This document shows positions 35,180-46,132 of a stretch of DNA of 64,000 nucleotides, one piece after another. A program made the translations under genes and the position numbers. Source of the stretch: Bifiguratus adelaidae. Taxonomy: Eukaryota; Mucoromycota; Endogonomycetes; Endogonales. Each line of letters opens with the position of its first letter. Positions within the stretch are counted from its first letter, which is position 1. The notes under the pieces are model-generated. The model was not told where the DNA came from and did not search any database. It saw nothing but the letters and a program-made list of their open reading frames with translations. The stretch lies in NCBI GenBank assembly GCA_002261195.1, contig MVBO01000005.1:201162-265161 (forward strand), in the 5' to 3' direction.

Positions 35180-35423
35180 GGCGCGGACAAGAGAACAATA
35201 GGAAAGAAACGCGACTGGAAATGACTACCGTCTACGTCATCATTTTGGAGGATTAGTGAACAGACAGCGCGGTTAATGCCGTAGAAGCGGTGGAGGATCG
35301 CGCATGGTCTACAGCCAGGCGGTGAATTGAGCTGTCCTCGCATGGTCTACATGCAAGTAGAAAAAGGCTTACAATCTAACACGTGCGCATGACTGTCGTC
35401 CATGGTATTCTGAATATGTACAC
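35180..35423. other. NUP120 upstream / LSM1 downstream gap
   Basis: A 244-bp gap between same-strand genes, holding the NUP120 promoter. CGCATGGTCTACA occurs twice (about 35301 and 35338), a short direct repeat spaced 37 bp apart. Nothing else is recognised. Confidence 0.35.
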
Positions 35424-35932
35424 TTAGTAGAGATCTGTCTCTGTATAGTCGACGCTGAAGCCATGTTGATATAGCACTCTGTTGCGCAACTTGTCTTGCT
35501 TTTGTTTCCGCTCCAATTCTTCTCGCTGGGCGATTAAAATGTCTTCTACAGGTACTTCGCGTAGATGCGTATCCTCTTCTTTGTACAAATCCTATAGAAC
35601 GGTATGAGCGTGTATCAGCATGATCCCTTACTACTCACAATCTCTCCCAATAGCACCACATTCTCTCCCCGCACTATAAATATGCCCCGTTGTATGTCGC
35701 CATAGGTATCATTTGCATATATCCGCTCTACCGTATCTTGGAGTACCAGGTTGGCTAAGGAAACGCAACAGGTTAGCCTGGCCTCATACAAGAGCCTGTA
35801 TTGCCTACCAAACTGATCAAACGATCGCAGTACACCAATCAACTTGCGCCCATCTCTCAATACCACCAGTATTTTCTCTAAGCATGACCCAATGAATACC
35901 CCATGCTGAACATCTTCACCACTGAGCATCAC
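35424..35932 (-). CDS. LSM1: LSM1, subunit of the cytoplasmic Lsm1-7 mRNA decay ring
   Basis: Sm-like protein specific to the Lsm1-7-Pat1 complex, which binds deadenylated mRNA 3' ends and promotes decapping in P-bodies. Exons 35809-35932, 35639-35754 and 35424-35591 give 135 residues. The Sm1 motif is [20 protein letters not shown], completed across an intron to [16 protein letters not shown]. The Sm2 motif is [21 protein letters not shown]-terminal helical extension ([18 protein letters not shown] through YQHGFSVD) is the part that distinguishes Lsm1 from other Lsm proteins. The start used is the first of two adjacent Met codons. It is divergent from SPB1, with 118 bp between start codons; both genes concern RNA metabolism. 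Confidence 0.95.
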
Positions 35933-36050
35933 ATACTGTCTACACTATCCACCAATCCAGACGATGTGGTGAAGAATGGACCCACCGAGAGATCCATGAG
36001 TCAAAAAGCCACGCTTAAAAAATATTTTTGCTTTCTTGCTCTGCTTTGCC
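35933..36050. promoter_or_regulatory. LSM1 / SPB1 bidirectional promoter interval
   Basis: 118 bp between the divergent LSM1 and SPB1 start codons. It contains an A/T run (AAAAAATATTTTTG at about 36017-36030) just upstream of SPB1. A shared promoter is inferred from spacing alone. Confidence 0.45.
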
Positions 36051-38766
36051 ATGGGAAAGACACAAAAGAAGACAGGCAAAGGTAGGGAATAGGGTATATG
36101 CACATCTATTCACACGTGGTATAGGGCGCTTGGACAAGTACTATCACCTTGCCAAAGAGCAAGGCTACAGAGCTCGTTCAGCCTACAAGCTCATTCAATT
36201 GAACAAAAAATATGGTTTCTTGGAGAAGGCACGAGTCCTCATCGACTTGTGTGCGGCACCTGGAGGATGGTGAGTGAGGCTTGTGGTATGCGCACTGTAG
36301 AGAGACTGATGTTGCGCTAGGCTACAAGTAGCAGCAAAGTATATGCCCATGTCGAGTCTTATTATAGGCGTCGACTTGGCACCTATAAAACCGATACCCA
36401 ACATTATCACATTCCAGGACGATATCACGACAGAGCGTTGCCGACAGAATTTGAGAAGCGAACTCAAGACTTGGAAATGTGATGTGTAGGTGGAATGCGG
36501 CTGTGCGTGGAAAGTGAGGCATTGACCGAAGAATTACAGTGTACTTCACGATGGTGCTCCCAACGTTGGTACAGCATGGGTTCAAGATGCATTCACACAG
36601 GCAGAGCTGGTACTCATGTCCTTCAAGCTCGCTTCCGAGTTCTTGAACAAGGGCGGAACATTCGTGACCAAAGTGTTTCGCTCCAAAGATTACAACAATC
36701 TCCTATGGGTGTTTCAGCAATTATTCACAAAGGTCGAAGCAACAAAACCACCTTCATCCCGTAACGTTTCCGCCGAAATTTTCGTCGTTTGTCGAGATTT
36801 CCTTGCACCCAAGAAGATCGATCCGCGCTTCTTCGACCCGAAATGGGTCTTTTCGGATCTCGACCTGGAGCCGACAAACAGGCAGAATGATGTCTTTCGT
36901 CCTGAGAAGAAGAAGCGACAGCGTGAAGGTTACGAGGAAGGCAACTACACCTTGCACAAGAAGGTGCCAGCTATCGAATTTGTTAAATCTCAGGACCCTA
37001 TTCAAGTACTTGGCTCCTACAATGCAATCAGCTTCGATGATGAGGAGTCTCGAAGGTATGCCATCTTGCGGGATTCTTCTCCTTCAAATGCTAACCATGT
37101 CTGCAGTCTACTAAAGCATCAGGCCACTACACCTGATATTATCGCCAACTGTGAAGATCTCAAGGTGTTAGGAAAGCGAGACTTTAAGGACCTGTTGAAA
37201 TGGCGGAGTAGTCTGCGTGACGAGGTGAGCTTGAGTGTCTCCAGTAATCTTCGACACGAGAGGTTACTAAGTATGTCTGATAGCATCGCTCGGTAAAGAA
37301 AGAGGAAGCCGAGGCTGGCCAGAACGAGAAGGAAGAGGAACGGGACTCAGCAGATGAGGATGAGGAGGTTCAAAAACGGCTCGACGACCTAGTGAATGAG
37401 GAGGCACTCCGGAAAAAGAGAGCAAAGAAGAAGGCCAATGAAAAGAAGCAAAAGCTGATCCAACGCCTACAGCTCAATATGATTGTCCCGACAGATATCG
37501 GACTGGAACAGGATGCGCCAGGCGAGACTTTGTTCAGTCTGGCAGAAGTCGACAAAGCTGGGGCTGTGAAGTCTGTTCGTCACGGTAATATGGAGACAGA
37601 TGATGGTGAGGTGAATCAAGAAGTGAACGGAACCAAGGGTGCGCCCAAGGCGACTGGAAATGGAAATCATCCCGACGATGAGATGGAAGATATGGAGGGT
37701 TCAGAATTCTCCGATGATTACTCTGATGACGATGGCGAAGATGACGACGATGATGGCCCAATGATCGTCGATTTTGACGAAAGCAAAGCCGACCTCACCA
37801 AGCCCAACGATGGCGGTTTGTCTAAGCGCGCTCGCATGTTTTTCGACAACCCGCTTTTCAAAAACGCTGCTCTCGACGATGATGAAGAAGAAGAGGAGGG
37901 AGAAGGTGAGGAAGACGAGGAGGAAGCAGTTCTTGTCAATGGGCAGACAAATGGAGTGCAAAAGAACGGAACAAAGCCTAAATACGAAGAGTGGCATGGT
38001 TTTCAGAATAGCCGTGCTGCGAATGTCTCAGATTCGGACTCTGATTCGGACTCGGACTCTGATTTTGAGGTTGTACCCGCAGAGAATGGCGATACAATGT
38101 GGGACGGCGTGGAAGGTGATGATGTTAAGGCTGTGGAAAAAGCACGAGGTTCGTCTAAGCTGTACACGTGCAAAGCCGATACTAAAGTGTCAATTTACAG
38201 CGCAAGGTTTGAGCAGTGCGGAAGCAATGACATTGGCAATGCAATATGTCAACCGGGAAAAGACGAAATCTGACCTGGTCGACGAAGGCTTCAACAAACG
38301 AGCCTTCTGGCAGAAGGAAGGCCTCCCCAATTGGTTTTTGGAAGAAGAGGGGAAGCATAACAAGGTGAACCTACCGGTGACTAAGGAAGCCATGGACGCC
38401 TTCCGGGAACGTATGAAGGCTTTAGATGCCAGACCCATTAAGAAAATTGCGGAAGCAAAGGCCAGAAAGAAGCAGAAGGCTGCCGCAAGAATGGAGAAGG
38501 TGCAAAAGAAGGCCAACGACATTGTAGACAATCCAGACATGACTGAGAAAGAAAAGTCTCAATCAATTCAAAAGATGCTCAGCAAGGCCGCGAAGAAGAA
38601 ACCCAAGAAGGAGGTCCAACTCGTGGTGGCCAAGAACAGCAATCGTGGCTTGAAGGGACGACCCAAAGGTGTAAAGGGTCGCTATAAGATGGTAGACGCG
38701 AGAATGAAGAAGGAAGTGCGCGCCATGAAACGCATTGAAAAGAGAACCAAAAAGAAGAGACACTAA
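36051..38766 (+). CDS. SPB1: Nucleolar rRNA 2'-O-methyltransferase SPB1
   Basis: AdoMet-dependent enzyme that 2'-O-methylates the 25S/28S rRNA A-loop (yeast G2922) and is required for 60S maturation. Seven exons (36051-36081, 36125-36269, 36321-36485, 36540-37055, 37107-37224, 37284-38148, 38201-38766) give 801 residues (yeast 841). The N-terminal FtsJ domain has [59 protein letters not shown] and [20 protein letters not shown], holding the catalytic Lys-Asp-Lys, with Glu in [10 protein letters not shown] long acidic/basic middle ([11 protein letters not shown]-type runs) leads to the Spb1 C-terminal domain: [33 protein letters not shown], a Lys-rich coiled coil and [13 protein letters not shown]. 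The last intron uses a weak GTTCGT donor. Confidence 0.95.
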
Positions 38767-38818
38767 TCGCATGTAAAATACAGTATAGAGTTAAAATGTA
38801 CAATATAACACACATTCA

Positions 38819-40543
38819 TCAATCTTCGTCATCCCATTCACCTTCTTCCAATTGCTTCCTCATACAAGATAATGCCGTCCAATAGGTACGCGGAACATGA
38901 TCCATGAGAATGAGCGGATACAAGGATTCAAGGATCGTGATTGGGTTGTACTCCGTTTTGCGTCGTTGTTGGATCCGTTTGAACCAGCGTTCCACAGCTC
39001 GAGTCCACACCGTGCCATTCGATTCGTGTCCCCGCACAATGTCCTTCCTGGGTACTCTGTTCATGGGTGTCTTGCTCGTATAGGCACCCATGACCACTCT
39101 GGTTTGAATACAAGGTTGCATATTACTCGGTGATACCTTGTACCTATCCCCATTCTCAGAAAGCCAAAGGGACAAACCGACATGACAGAAATTGAATATG
39201 GACTTGGAGTTGAGAAAGCGGCCAATGTTGGGGTTATCTTGACCAAGAGGCATATAGGCAATCATGTCGACATTGTGGATGATTCGCCATAGGGTGTTGG
39301 GCGTATGATATGGTATCGTGCTATAGGACGCAAACGTGGATGCGAATTCGTAATCGCCTACAGCAGGCGTACCAAAGAGGTAGACGTCGCGTAAGCAGCA
39401 TGAAGCGTCAAGATCCCGTGGACTTTTCAGCCACCGTGCAAACAGGATGGTCCCTAGAGCAGACCCCAGAGAATGTCCCGTGATCCAGACATTGACCGCT
39501 TGAGCACTGTTTCGAGAGGCTTGAATGGTCCGTGCGCGGGAGATGACAGCGGCTAGAATTGATCCATAGGGATCACGGGGATCATTGGCGCCAACAGTGC
39601 CAGAGGATGGAAAGAGGGAATTGTAGAAGCCTTCATGGATCTCGCCGTACACAAACGGTTTCGCATTCGTTCGCTGTATCGTCGCATCCACCAAAAACTC
39701 ACCATAGTTGGTCGGCGTAGTGCCCTTGAAGGTAATGACGATAAAATTTTGTTCACTCGAGTAAAACATGCCACAAAACGGGCCTCCGAGACTTTTGAGT
39801 TCCGTGATACCTTCGAATTCAACGTCCCAATGCTTCACGAGACGCCGTATTGGCTCTTCGGATTGCTCAATGAACGCTTGGATTTCTTTCTCGTTGGGCG
39901 AGAGCGATTGAACACCGTCGGTCAAGTCAATGGGAGAGCCTTTATAGTTTTCAAGACTCGCTAAATACCCTGTGTAGGCTTGCGTGACAAGATTATCCTT
40001 GCGCTCGTAAATGACGGAAGCAAACAAGAGCATTGTCTGAGCCACTGACAGATCCAAAATGCTCGGCTGGCTGATATTGGCCGGTGGTAAACTCTTTTCA
40101 CGATGCGCGCCAAGCGTCGTCATGGTCTTTTTGACAATGGCTACTGCTTCTTCCGATGTAAAGAAGTCTGGATATCCCCAATTGATGGGAGACAATCCTC
40201 CACCGTATTGCCGACTCCATTTTTCAATCAGCGCATTCCCGCCGAGGTGCTCGAGAAATACCTTGAGAGCCACTTCAATCACCAGCAAGAGCACCACAAG
40301 GAAGGGAAAGACGGTCCATAGGAAGAGGGTGTTGAGCGGCATGGTCCAAGGCATGGTCCAGTTGAATATGAGGGATAGAAAGAGGTTGGCATAGGTGTTG
40401 AGGGCAAAGCGTAGGTAGGGATTCCGTGAATAACGTGTTGGCAGTTTTGGTGTGAGTTTCTTGATACTCGATCTGTTTGCAGAGTGCTGCGCCAAGTCGC
40501 GCACCTCTGTCCAATGCTGACCCTGTGCTTTGGTCATGAGCAA
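38819..40543 (-). CDS. Membrane-anchored class 3 lipase
   Basis: Alpha/beta-hydrolase of the lipase class 3 family, single exon of 574 residues. Two closely spaced hydrophobic stretches near residues 47-95 (ALNTYANLFLSLIFNW and LNTLFLWTVFPFLVVLLLVI) probably anchor it in a membrane. The catalytic region starts around residue 240 with ITFKGTTPTNYGEFLVDATI (oxyanion block), then GEIHEGFYNSL, the nucleophile elbow VNVWITGHSLGSALGTILFA (Ser), and YLFGTPAVGDYEF (Asp). The family His probably lies in the NFCHVGLSLWLS region. The C-terminal 100 residues contain basic patches (RWFKRIQQRRKTEY) and an acidic end (EEGEWDDED). The substrate, neutral lipid or phospholipid, is unknown. Confidence 0.85.
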   Translation of the reverse strand: MLMTKAQGQHWTEVRDLAQHSANRSSIKKLTPKLPTRYSRNPYLRFALNTYANLFLSLIFNWTMPWTMPLNTLFLWTVFPFLVVLLLVIEVALKVFLEHLGGNALIEKWSRQYGGGLSPINWGYPDFFTSEEAVAIVKKTMTTLGAHREKSLPPANISQPSILDLSVAQTMLLFASVIYERKDNLVTQAYTGYLASLENYKGSPIDLTDGVQSLSPNEKEIQAFIEQSEEPIRRLVKHWDVEFEGITELKSLGGPFCGMFYSSEQNFIVITFKGTTPTNYGEFLVDATIQRTNAKPFVYGEIHEGFYNSLFPSSGTVGANDPRDPYGSILAAVISRARTIQASRNSAQAVNVWITGHSLGSALGTILFARWLKSPRDLDASCCLRDVYLFGTPAVGDYEFASTFASYSTIPYHTPNTLWRIIHNVDMIAYMPLGQDNPNIGRFLNSKSIFNFCHVGLSLWLSENGDRYKVSPSNMQPCIQTRVVMGAYTSKTPMNRVPRKDIVRGHESNGTVWTRAVERWFKRIQQRRKTEYNPITILESLYPLILMDHVPRTYWTALSCMRKQLEEGEWDDED

Positions 40544-40580
40544 AATGTAAGAGCTAATGGAATAAGGGGGCTGTCACGCT

Positions 40581-41483
40581 TTATTGCAAGTTACAAGTTA
40601 CTGCGCTGAGGCTAGGGTTGGGCGGTTGGGGATGGCTACGCGCGTGGCTAAGCATTGCATTGAATTGAATCTTCGCACTCACCTCCGTCACGGTCGCTCC
40701 GTATTCTCTGACATTATCAGCAGTGTGCGTGGATACATTGTAGAGGTCAGCTTGAGCATCCTCCTTTGGGATGGAGGCCATCGAAGACTTGGTAGGATTC
40801 GTAGTCGGTTCATCCAGGGATGGGTCAGGGGGATTGCCGGTTGTGGTGGCCTGTACCCCGCATTCGTCGGGTTCAAATCGATCGGCAGGTAAGCGCACGT
40901 AATGGTCAGGTGCTGTTACATCGGGTACTGCGTCGTCTTCATCTTGGTCATCGGGCCCAGATGCCGTTTCCTTATCAATCGCGCAATCCACCGGATCAAA
41001 CGCATCTCCGGGCAGAGCACTTGATATATTGGCCACTTGCTTGGCGCGAATCTCTGCCGGGGCCGAAGGATTGAGATGATCGAGCGGTATTTGATCCACC
41101 GAATCTACTGCAGTGCTTTGAAGCTCGCAGTCTTCGGAATCAAACACATCGGATTCGATATCCTGGGCGAAAATCGGCACCGGCGCCGAGTCGACGGCTT
41201 CCTTTTGCAATTCGCACGTTTCCGGATCAAATTCATCGGCAGGCAAGCTTGATGCCAGCCTATCCATCTTATCTGCCAGAGAAGTTGGCTGGTAATTTTG
41301 ATCGTAGCGATCCACTTCGAATTGTGGCAAGTTCCTCAACTGGAACGCCTTTGCATGTCCGCCTTCTTCCTTTGTTGCCGCTGCTTGTTCACCTTCCCGA
41401 TGTGCTGCAACGCGCATCGTTTGACCTTCCCCGTCGTGTGTGCCCTCCACTCGTTGCTCCACGTTCTGAACGTGTCGGTCCAT
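40581..41483 (-). CDS. Acidic protein with four Phe-[Asp/Glu]-Pro/Cys repeats, unknown
   Basis: About 300 residues, not recognised. The middle contains four degenerate repeats spaced about 35-60 residues: SLPADEFDPETCELQKEAVD; SDVFDSEDCELQSTAVD; ALPGDAFDPVDCAIDKET; RLPADRFEPDECGVQATT. The consensus is roughly L-P-x-D-x-F-[DE]-P-x-[DE]-C-x-[LIV]-[QD]-x-x-[AT]. Each has one invariant Cys in an acidic setting. The remainder is Asp/Glu/Pro/Thr-rich and looks disordered. No signal peptide or membrane segment is visible. The 3' end is uncertain: a GTGAGT donor after VREYGATVTE could be spliced to a short last exon (RSNL), or the frame reads through to TCNLQ. Confidence 0.55.
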   Translation of the reverse strand: MDRHVQNVEQRVEGTHDGEGQTMRVAAHREGEQAAATKEEGGHAKAFQLRNLPQFEVDRYDQNYQPTSLADKMDRLASSLPADEFDPETCELQKEAVDSAPVPIFAQDIESDVFDSEDCELQSTAVDSVDQIPLDHLNPSAPAEIRAKQVANISSALPGDAFDPVDCAIDKETASGPDDQDEDDAVPDVTAPDHYVRLPADRFEPDECGVQATTTGNPPDPSLDEPTTNPTKSSMASIPKEDAQADLYNVSTHTADNVREYGATVTEVSAKIQFNAMLSHARSHPQPPNPSLSAVTCNLQ

Positions 41484-41946
41484 GACAAAGAGATGTCACT
41501 CTATCCATGCATAATTCGGCCGGAAATTCTTCCGCCAACTAATTTCATGCAGCTCCCGTGGGCGCCCGAAGGCGTTTGTTTCAGGCTAATCAATGAGAGA
41601 ATATGGATGTAACGCGTCGCGCTGTCGGTCTTGACCTTTTGCCCCCCACTGGGGCTGCATTGTTGTTATCCGTAAAAGGAAACCCACGGGCCAACGTCGC
41701 ACCGTACTTTTACGGTTATCGCCTAGTGATCATGTGTCGTCCAGGGGCATTGACATCTCGCTTCTTTCTCGCTTGGCCCTTTAGTCCGGGCTATTCTAAG
41801 GGCATTTGAGCGATTAAACATTTTGGTTCTTGCATGGTAACGACTAAGAGACGCCCTGCAACTTAAATTTCACACTATCGGGCTTGTCGATACCACGACT
41901 GACTTTGGTCGATATTACAACTACAGCGCAACCTACATCTGTGCGT
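41484..41946. other. Divergent upstream region, repeat protein / bHLH gene
   Basis: About 460 bp between divergent starts. Plus-strand ORFs here (41298-41612, 41603-41809) lack motifs and overlap the repeat gene antisense. No clear promoter element stands out and no RNA gene is recognised. Confidence 0.4.
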
Positions 41947-43545
41947 ATGCAACGTCATAAAGGTTTCAGTGAGCAACAGTCGGGTTTGCAAGAAGCAAAG
42001 GATAAGGCACAAAGATTGCTTCATCCCACCGATTATCATCGTGCGCAGCAACAGCGGCAACCGCAGCCCACTTTTCAGGTTCCCGCCACTCCTTTGCATC
42101 ACGTACCGCAGTCAACTTCCCATCTACATCATCCGCAGTCGCTTCAGGGTCCCCTGGATCCATCTTTGTTCAGTATGGAATATCATCATCAACTAGCGCA
42201 GATACGTCAAGCTCAAGCCCAGCAGCACCAACACCAACAGCGACAGCAATACATGAGACAACATGAAGGCGGAGAATATAATCATCCTGACATGGAGTCC
42301 AATAACGGAAAGATGCCGGCGGATGTCATGTCACCTGCGTCTGTTTCCTCCATGAACTCACCTTCCGACGTGTTTGAGAGCAGTGAAGAATTTGCCGGTG
42401 TTGGTGTAGGCATCTCCACAACGTCAAAAGGCGCCATCTTTGGTTCGCCATCGAATCCACCACTTGCGCATCGTTTCTCTACAGGTTCCAATCCTTATGC
42501 TCATCAACCGTCCGTGGCGGGACCTATGGGAGCTCGTCGATTGAGCATGCAGAATATGCATTCACCACACATGCATCAACCAGGTGGAGTATTTCCGTCA
42601 CCTAATCAGTCATTTGGGAGCCCGGCTATACCCATCTCAAGCATGGCTGCGGCCGGTTGGACGTATTCTGGCCCTCAACATCCGGGTAGTCTAGATTCTG
42701 CCGCAAGTTCCTTCCAGGGCAGTACTTTCGGAAGCATGGCTGGAAGTCCACCTGGAGCCTATGGAGAAGATCAGGAAGACGGCCACCAGAAGGTGTAAGT
42801 GAATGAGGTTTTTCCACGGATATGGCGTAACCTCTATGGTAGCTTGCAGAACATGTTTGAGAAGCGAAGGCGTCGGCGAGAGAGTCACAATGCAGTGGAA
42901 CGTCGTCGACGAGACAACATCAATGAGAAGATCCAAGAGTTGTGTAGTTTGATACCCGAAACGATGTTTGAAGTTGCCATGCCATCCTCGCCCAACCAAG
43001 CAATGCCACCGCAGACACTCAATAACCCCAACATGACCACCACCGCCAACGGCCTCCGACCCAACAAAGGCGCCATCTTGCGTAAATCTGTAGAGTTCAT
43101 AAAGGGCCTACAGTGCGACCTCGACTCTTACAAGTCATTGGTGGAGGATCTCTCTGCAGTTTTGGATCACATACAGGCAGGTGGCCAAGCTGACATTGAT
43201 GCTGCCAAGGCGCGAATAGCCCAAGTGAGAGCGAACAGTGTCGTGGACACATTTTACCAATCACCTAATGAAGGTGTCACGGGCTCTTCGGTCATGCAAC
43301 CCGGCATACACCCTTCACCTTCCAAATCGCAAGCACTTCGACGTGGTCTTCCGACTTCCCCTTCCTCCATGTCTCCGCCCACGCCTTCCGGCACCGCATC
43401 ATTATCACTAGGGCTCGGAATACATTCGCGACGAAAGCAGGATAAGATGATGATGGGCATGGAGTATAACGAACAGATGCCAGACATGGGTAATATGATG
43501 ATGGGACAACCTCAGGAGACGCTTGAAGAGGCTTGGATCCAGTGA
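41947..43545 (+). CDS. bHLH transcription factor, MiT/TFE- or RTG3-like
   Basis: Exons 41947-42794 and 42843-43545 give 516 residues. The N-terminal 280 residues are low-complexity with Gln/His runs (AQQHQHQQRQQYMRQ) and Ser/Pro/Gly/Met-rich stretches, typical of activation regions. The intron precedes the basic region RRRRRESHNAVERRRRDNIN, with the E-box-reading His-Glu-Arg pattern, then helix 1 EKIQELCSLIPETMF. After an unusually long loop of about 40 residues (Pro/Asn-rich) comes helix 2, KGAILRKSVEFIKGLQCDLD, continuing into a short heptad segment. NKG-A-I-L-x-x-S-V-x-[YF]-I before helix 2 resembles MITF/TFE and yeast Rtg3. The C terminus is Met/Ser/Pro-rich. Target pathway unknown. ATG at 41947 is the first in-frame Met. 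Confidence 0.88.
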
Positions 43546-44025
43546 GCGGTTGGACGCTTGTAGTATACTGTTGTCTAAGGTCATGTAAGCAATGGTTGTA
43601 CACATATTTAGGCTTGCACTATATACATTATCCCTCTAAACAAGGTTCAGATTGGCTCAAACGGGTGGCTATCGTATTTTGGCGCTTGTACTTGGCACCG
43701 GCTATACAGGAATGTGCAACATCCTACCGTTGAGTGGGAGTTCAACCTACAATGCAAATGGCCTGATACCATTGGGCTTAATCTGCAAAATCGCTCGCTA
43801 AACTGGGCATATGGCTTCGTTGAAACCTCACGGGCTCCGGTTTCTTCACGTATTCAATTCGTTGACCAGTGGACCAAAACGTTCCCGGAGGCAAGCTCGC
43901 AGATAGCTAGTCGGACTCTCTTTTTGCACCATATTCTGCTCACAAGACACCAAGCAATAGCTCAACAAAGCGCAGATTGGGACGCGAGTCATTTAAACGC
44001 GTCTTGGAATTTCACGCGTCGAGTG
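43546..44025. other. NSE1 upstream region with in-frame extension
   Basis: About 480 bp. A plus-strand frame from 43714 is open into NSE1 and would add 104 residues before the family N terminus, but those residues resemble no Nse1 sequence. It is more likely the promoter and leader. Confidence 0.4.
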
Positions 44026-45014
44026 ATGGTCGTCTACACCAACACACATCGGTTGTTCTTGCAGGCTGTCATTTCACGTCGGGTGTTCACTATCGAACAG
44101 GGTAACGCTCTGTACTTATCTGTCAAGCAAGTGACCGGAGGTAAGTCTGGATAACGCGCACACTTGTAAATGTCAGTGACAAGGTGCCTAGACGAGAGTG
44201 ATGTCGAACTGGGCCAGTTTATCGGTATCTTGAATCAAGCCATCTTCGACTTTGACTATGAGATCCGGGAAGGTGTTGAAGAGACAACAGGGGACGTCGT
44301 TTGGGCCTTTGTAAGTAATTTGCACCTGTTTTCCAACCTGACGCTCTACATGTTTAGGTCAATACCACCAGTGATGCTGCGGCGGAGTTGGCCACTGAGT
44401 TGACGGCTCTAGAGATAGCCTACTTTCGACGGATAGTGAGTGTGGCGAGTTCATACCACGAATCCCAAAGCTTAATGGTAGCTTTATGTTAGCTGGAATG
44501 TATCGTTCTAGCCGACGACGAACATTATTCCATTGGCAGCATGGATGCCATCAACGAGTCAAGCAAGCTCAAAAATACAACTGTGCGAGCCGATGGGGAG
44601 GAAGCCAAATCGACCAGTATGACCAAATTACAGGCTGAGAAGCTGTTGGATCATTTTGTGGAGCGGGGTTGGTTGGCAATGAATGGTGTTCGATATTCTC
44701 TTGGAGCGCGGAGTCTATTGGAGCTACAGACATACCTCAAAGAGCAGTATGAGGAAGACATCAAGGAATGTACGCTCTGTATGAATATTGTGACCAAAGT
44801 ATGTTAGCCAAAGCGATGATGTGGACGGCATTAACTGTCTATCCAGGGCCAACGATGCGAACTCATTTCCTGCCCGGCACGACTGCATCATCATTGTGCA
44901 AAGCGCTATTTCAGCAATCAGTCAGCTAACCAATGTCCAACGTGCGCAACTGCATGGAAATCAGACAATATTGTGGGCGATGTGGATCAAGATGGAAAGC
45001 CATTGTTTCCATGA
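44026..45014 (+). CDS. NSE1: NSE1, RING-type subunit of the SMC5-SMC6 complex
   Basis: Nse1 with Nse3/MAGE and Nse4 forms the kleisin-associated module of SMC5/6, used in recombinational repair. Exons 44026-44140, 44192-44310, 44358-44435, 44493-44798 and 44847-45014 give 261 residues. The N terminus, YTNTHRLFLQAVISRRVFTI, is the family signature and fixes the start at 44026. Winged-helix parts include LADDEHYSIGSMDAIN and KLQAEKLLDHFVERGWLAM, with YSLGARSLLELQTYL. The C-terminal variant RING is split by an intron: CTLC-(x)-RCELISC-(x)-LHHHCAKRYF-(x)-CPTC. All eight metal-ligand positions appear present. The ubiquitin-ligase role is known for the family. Confidence 0.92.
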
Positions 45015-45060
45015 CATGCTTTTATGTTCCATGTGTATAGATTGATCAATATAATGTACA

Positions 45061-46128
45061 TTAGTCATCCATTTGTATCCATTCCCAATAACGATATCGC
45101 ATCGTCTTGCCATCCTCTTCCCTTTCCATCTCTTCTGTATGCACAGCCTTAAAACCAGCTTTAGCCATTTCCGCCTCAAAGACCCGAACCTCCTCCTGGT
45201 GCGAACACCGAAGAGGTACCAGGAAGTGACACTTGCGGCCCTTTTTGAGATGTTTTTTGGTCACTAGTGGGATCAATTGCGCGTGCTCAATCTCGTATAA
45301 CAAATCGGACCCAATCACCACGTCAAAGGGTTCCTTCAACGCTCCATGCACGTCCGTTCGCGAATGACGCACGTCTCGCCAATCCAGTTTGACGACGCCA
45401 ATACGGGTAACGGGCTCTCTTACGAGATTGAGCGAGACATTCTTGGCGACATTAACAAGCACATTGGGATGATAATCCGTCAAGATGACTGTGTTTGCCC
45501 CCAGTTTTGCACACACCAGACCAACGAGTCCTGTCCCGGTGCCTAGTTCGAGGATGCGACAAGAAGAGATATCAGCAATGACGCTATCCTGGACCAACTT
45601 TCTGTACCCGGATCAGAACTCATCCAATCCTGTAGAGATAAATGCCTACCTGCCGAGGAACGGTGCCGCTCCCCACGTTTTGAATCCAAGGTCATCGCCC
45701 ACATAACCTGGCTCATGAATAGACACCTCGATAGCGTTCCCGTGCACGTCCCCTTTTCGTCTTGGAAACCTCCATACCCGCGTGATTGCTCCACTGGCCC
45801 CTCGTCCGGATAGATGGGCAGTGAGAGCAGCCGCACGTTCTTGAAGGGTGTAAATCGCTTGTTCAGTTTCTTGTAAGTCTGGTGGAAGGGTGAGTTCTAC
45901 GCCTCGGACCACACGAAATAGAACCGCCAACGCATCGTCCCGGACCTGATCAAGATCCTGTCGGTGGACGTGATCCACAATGCCATAGTTCTCATCGACC
46001 GTCGTGTCTCGGAGATAGGAAGCTGCTACAAGGTCATCAAGCGCGGCAAGACAGCCTAGAACATTTGTATAAGGTATCGGTGAGGACTGCCAGCGTAACT
46101 GGTGTAGAACGGCTTCCAACTGTTCCAT
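45061..46128 (-). CDS. Seven-beta-strand lysine methyltransferase (METTL21/EFM family)
   Basis: Exons 45650-46128 and 45601-45061 (two exons) give 339 residues. The Rossmann-type AdoMet fold begins TWGAAPFLGRKLVQDSV, where the junction is. Motif I is ILELGTGTGLVGLVCAKLGA, then VILTDYHPNVLVNVAKNVSL (acidic end of strand 2), LDWRDVRHS, and motif IV FDVVIGSDLLYE. The C terminus is RYRYWEWIQ. The approximately 160-residue N-terminal helical region and overall layout resemble FAM86/EEF2KMT and yeast EFM-type enzymes that methylate translation factors, but the exact substrate is not evident. Start at 46128 (MEQLEAVLHQL) is chosen because an upstream Met would overlap the preceding gene; only 4 nt separate that gene's stop from this start. 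Confidence 0.8.
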
Positions 46129-46132
46129 AATT

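Noticed and set aside
43714-44025. N-terminal extension of NSE1 by 104 residues
   Set aside because: The family N terminus starts at the Met at 44026; the upstream residues look like translated promoter sequence.
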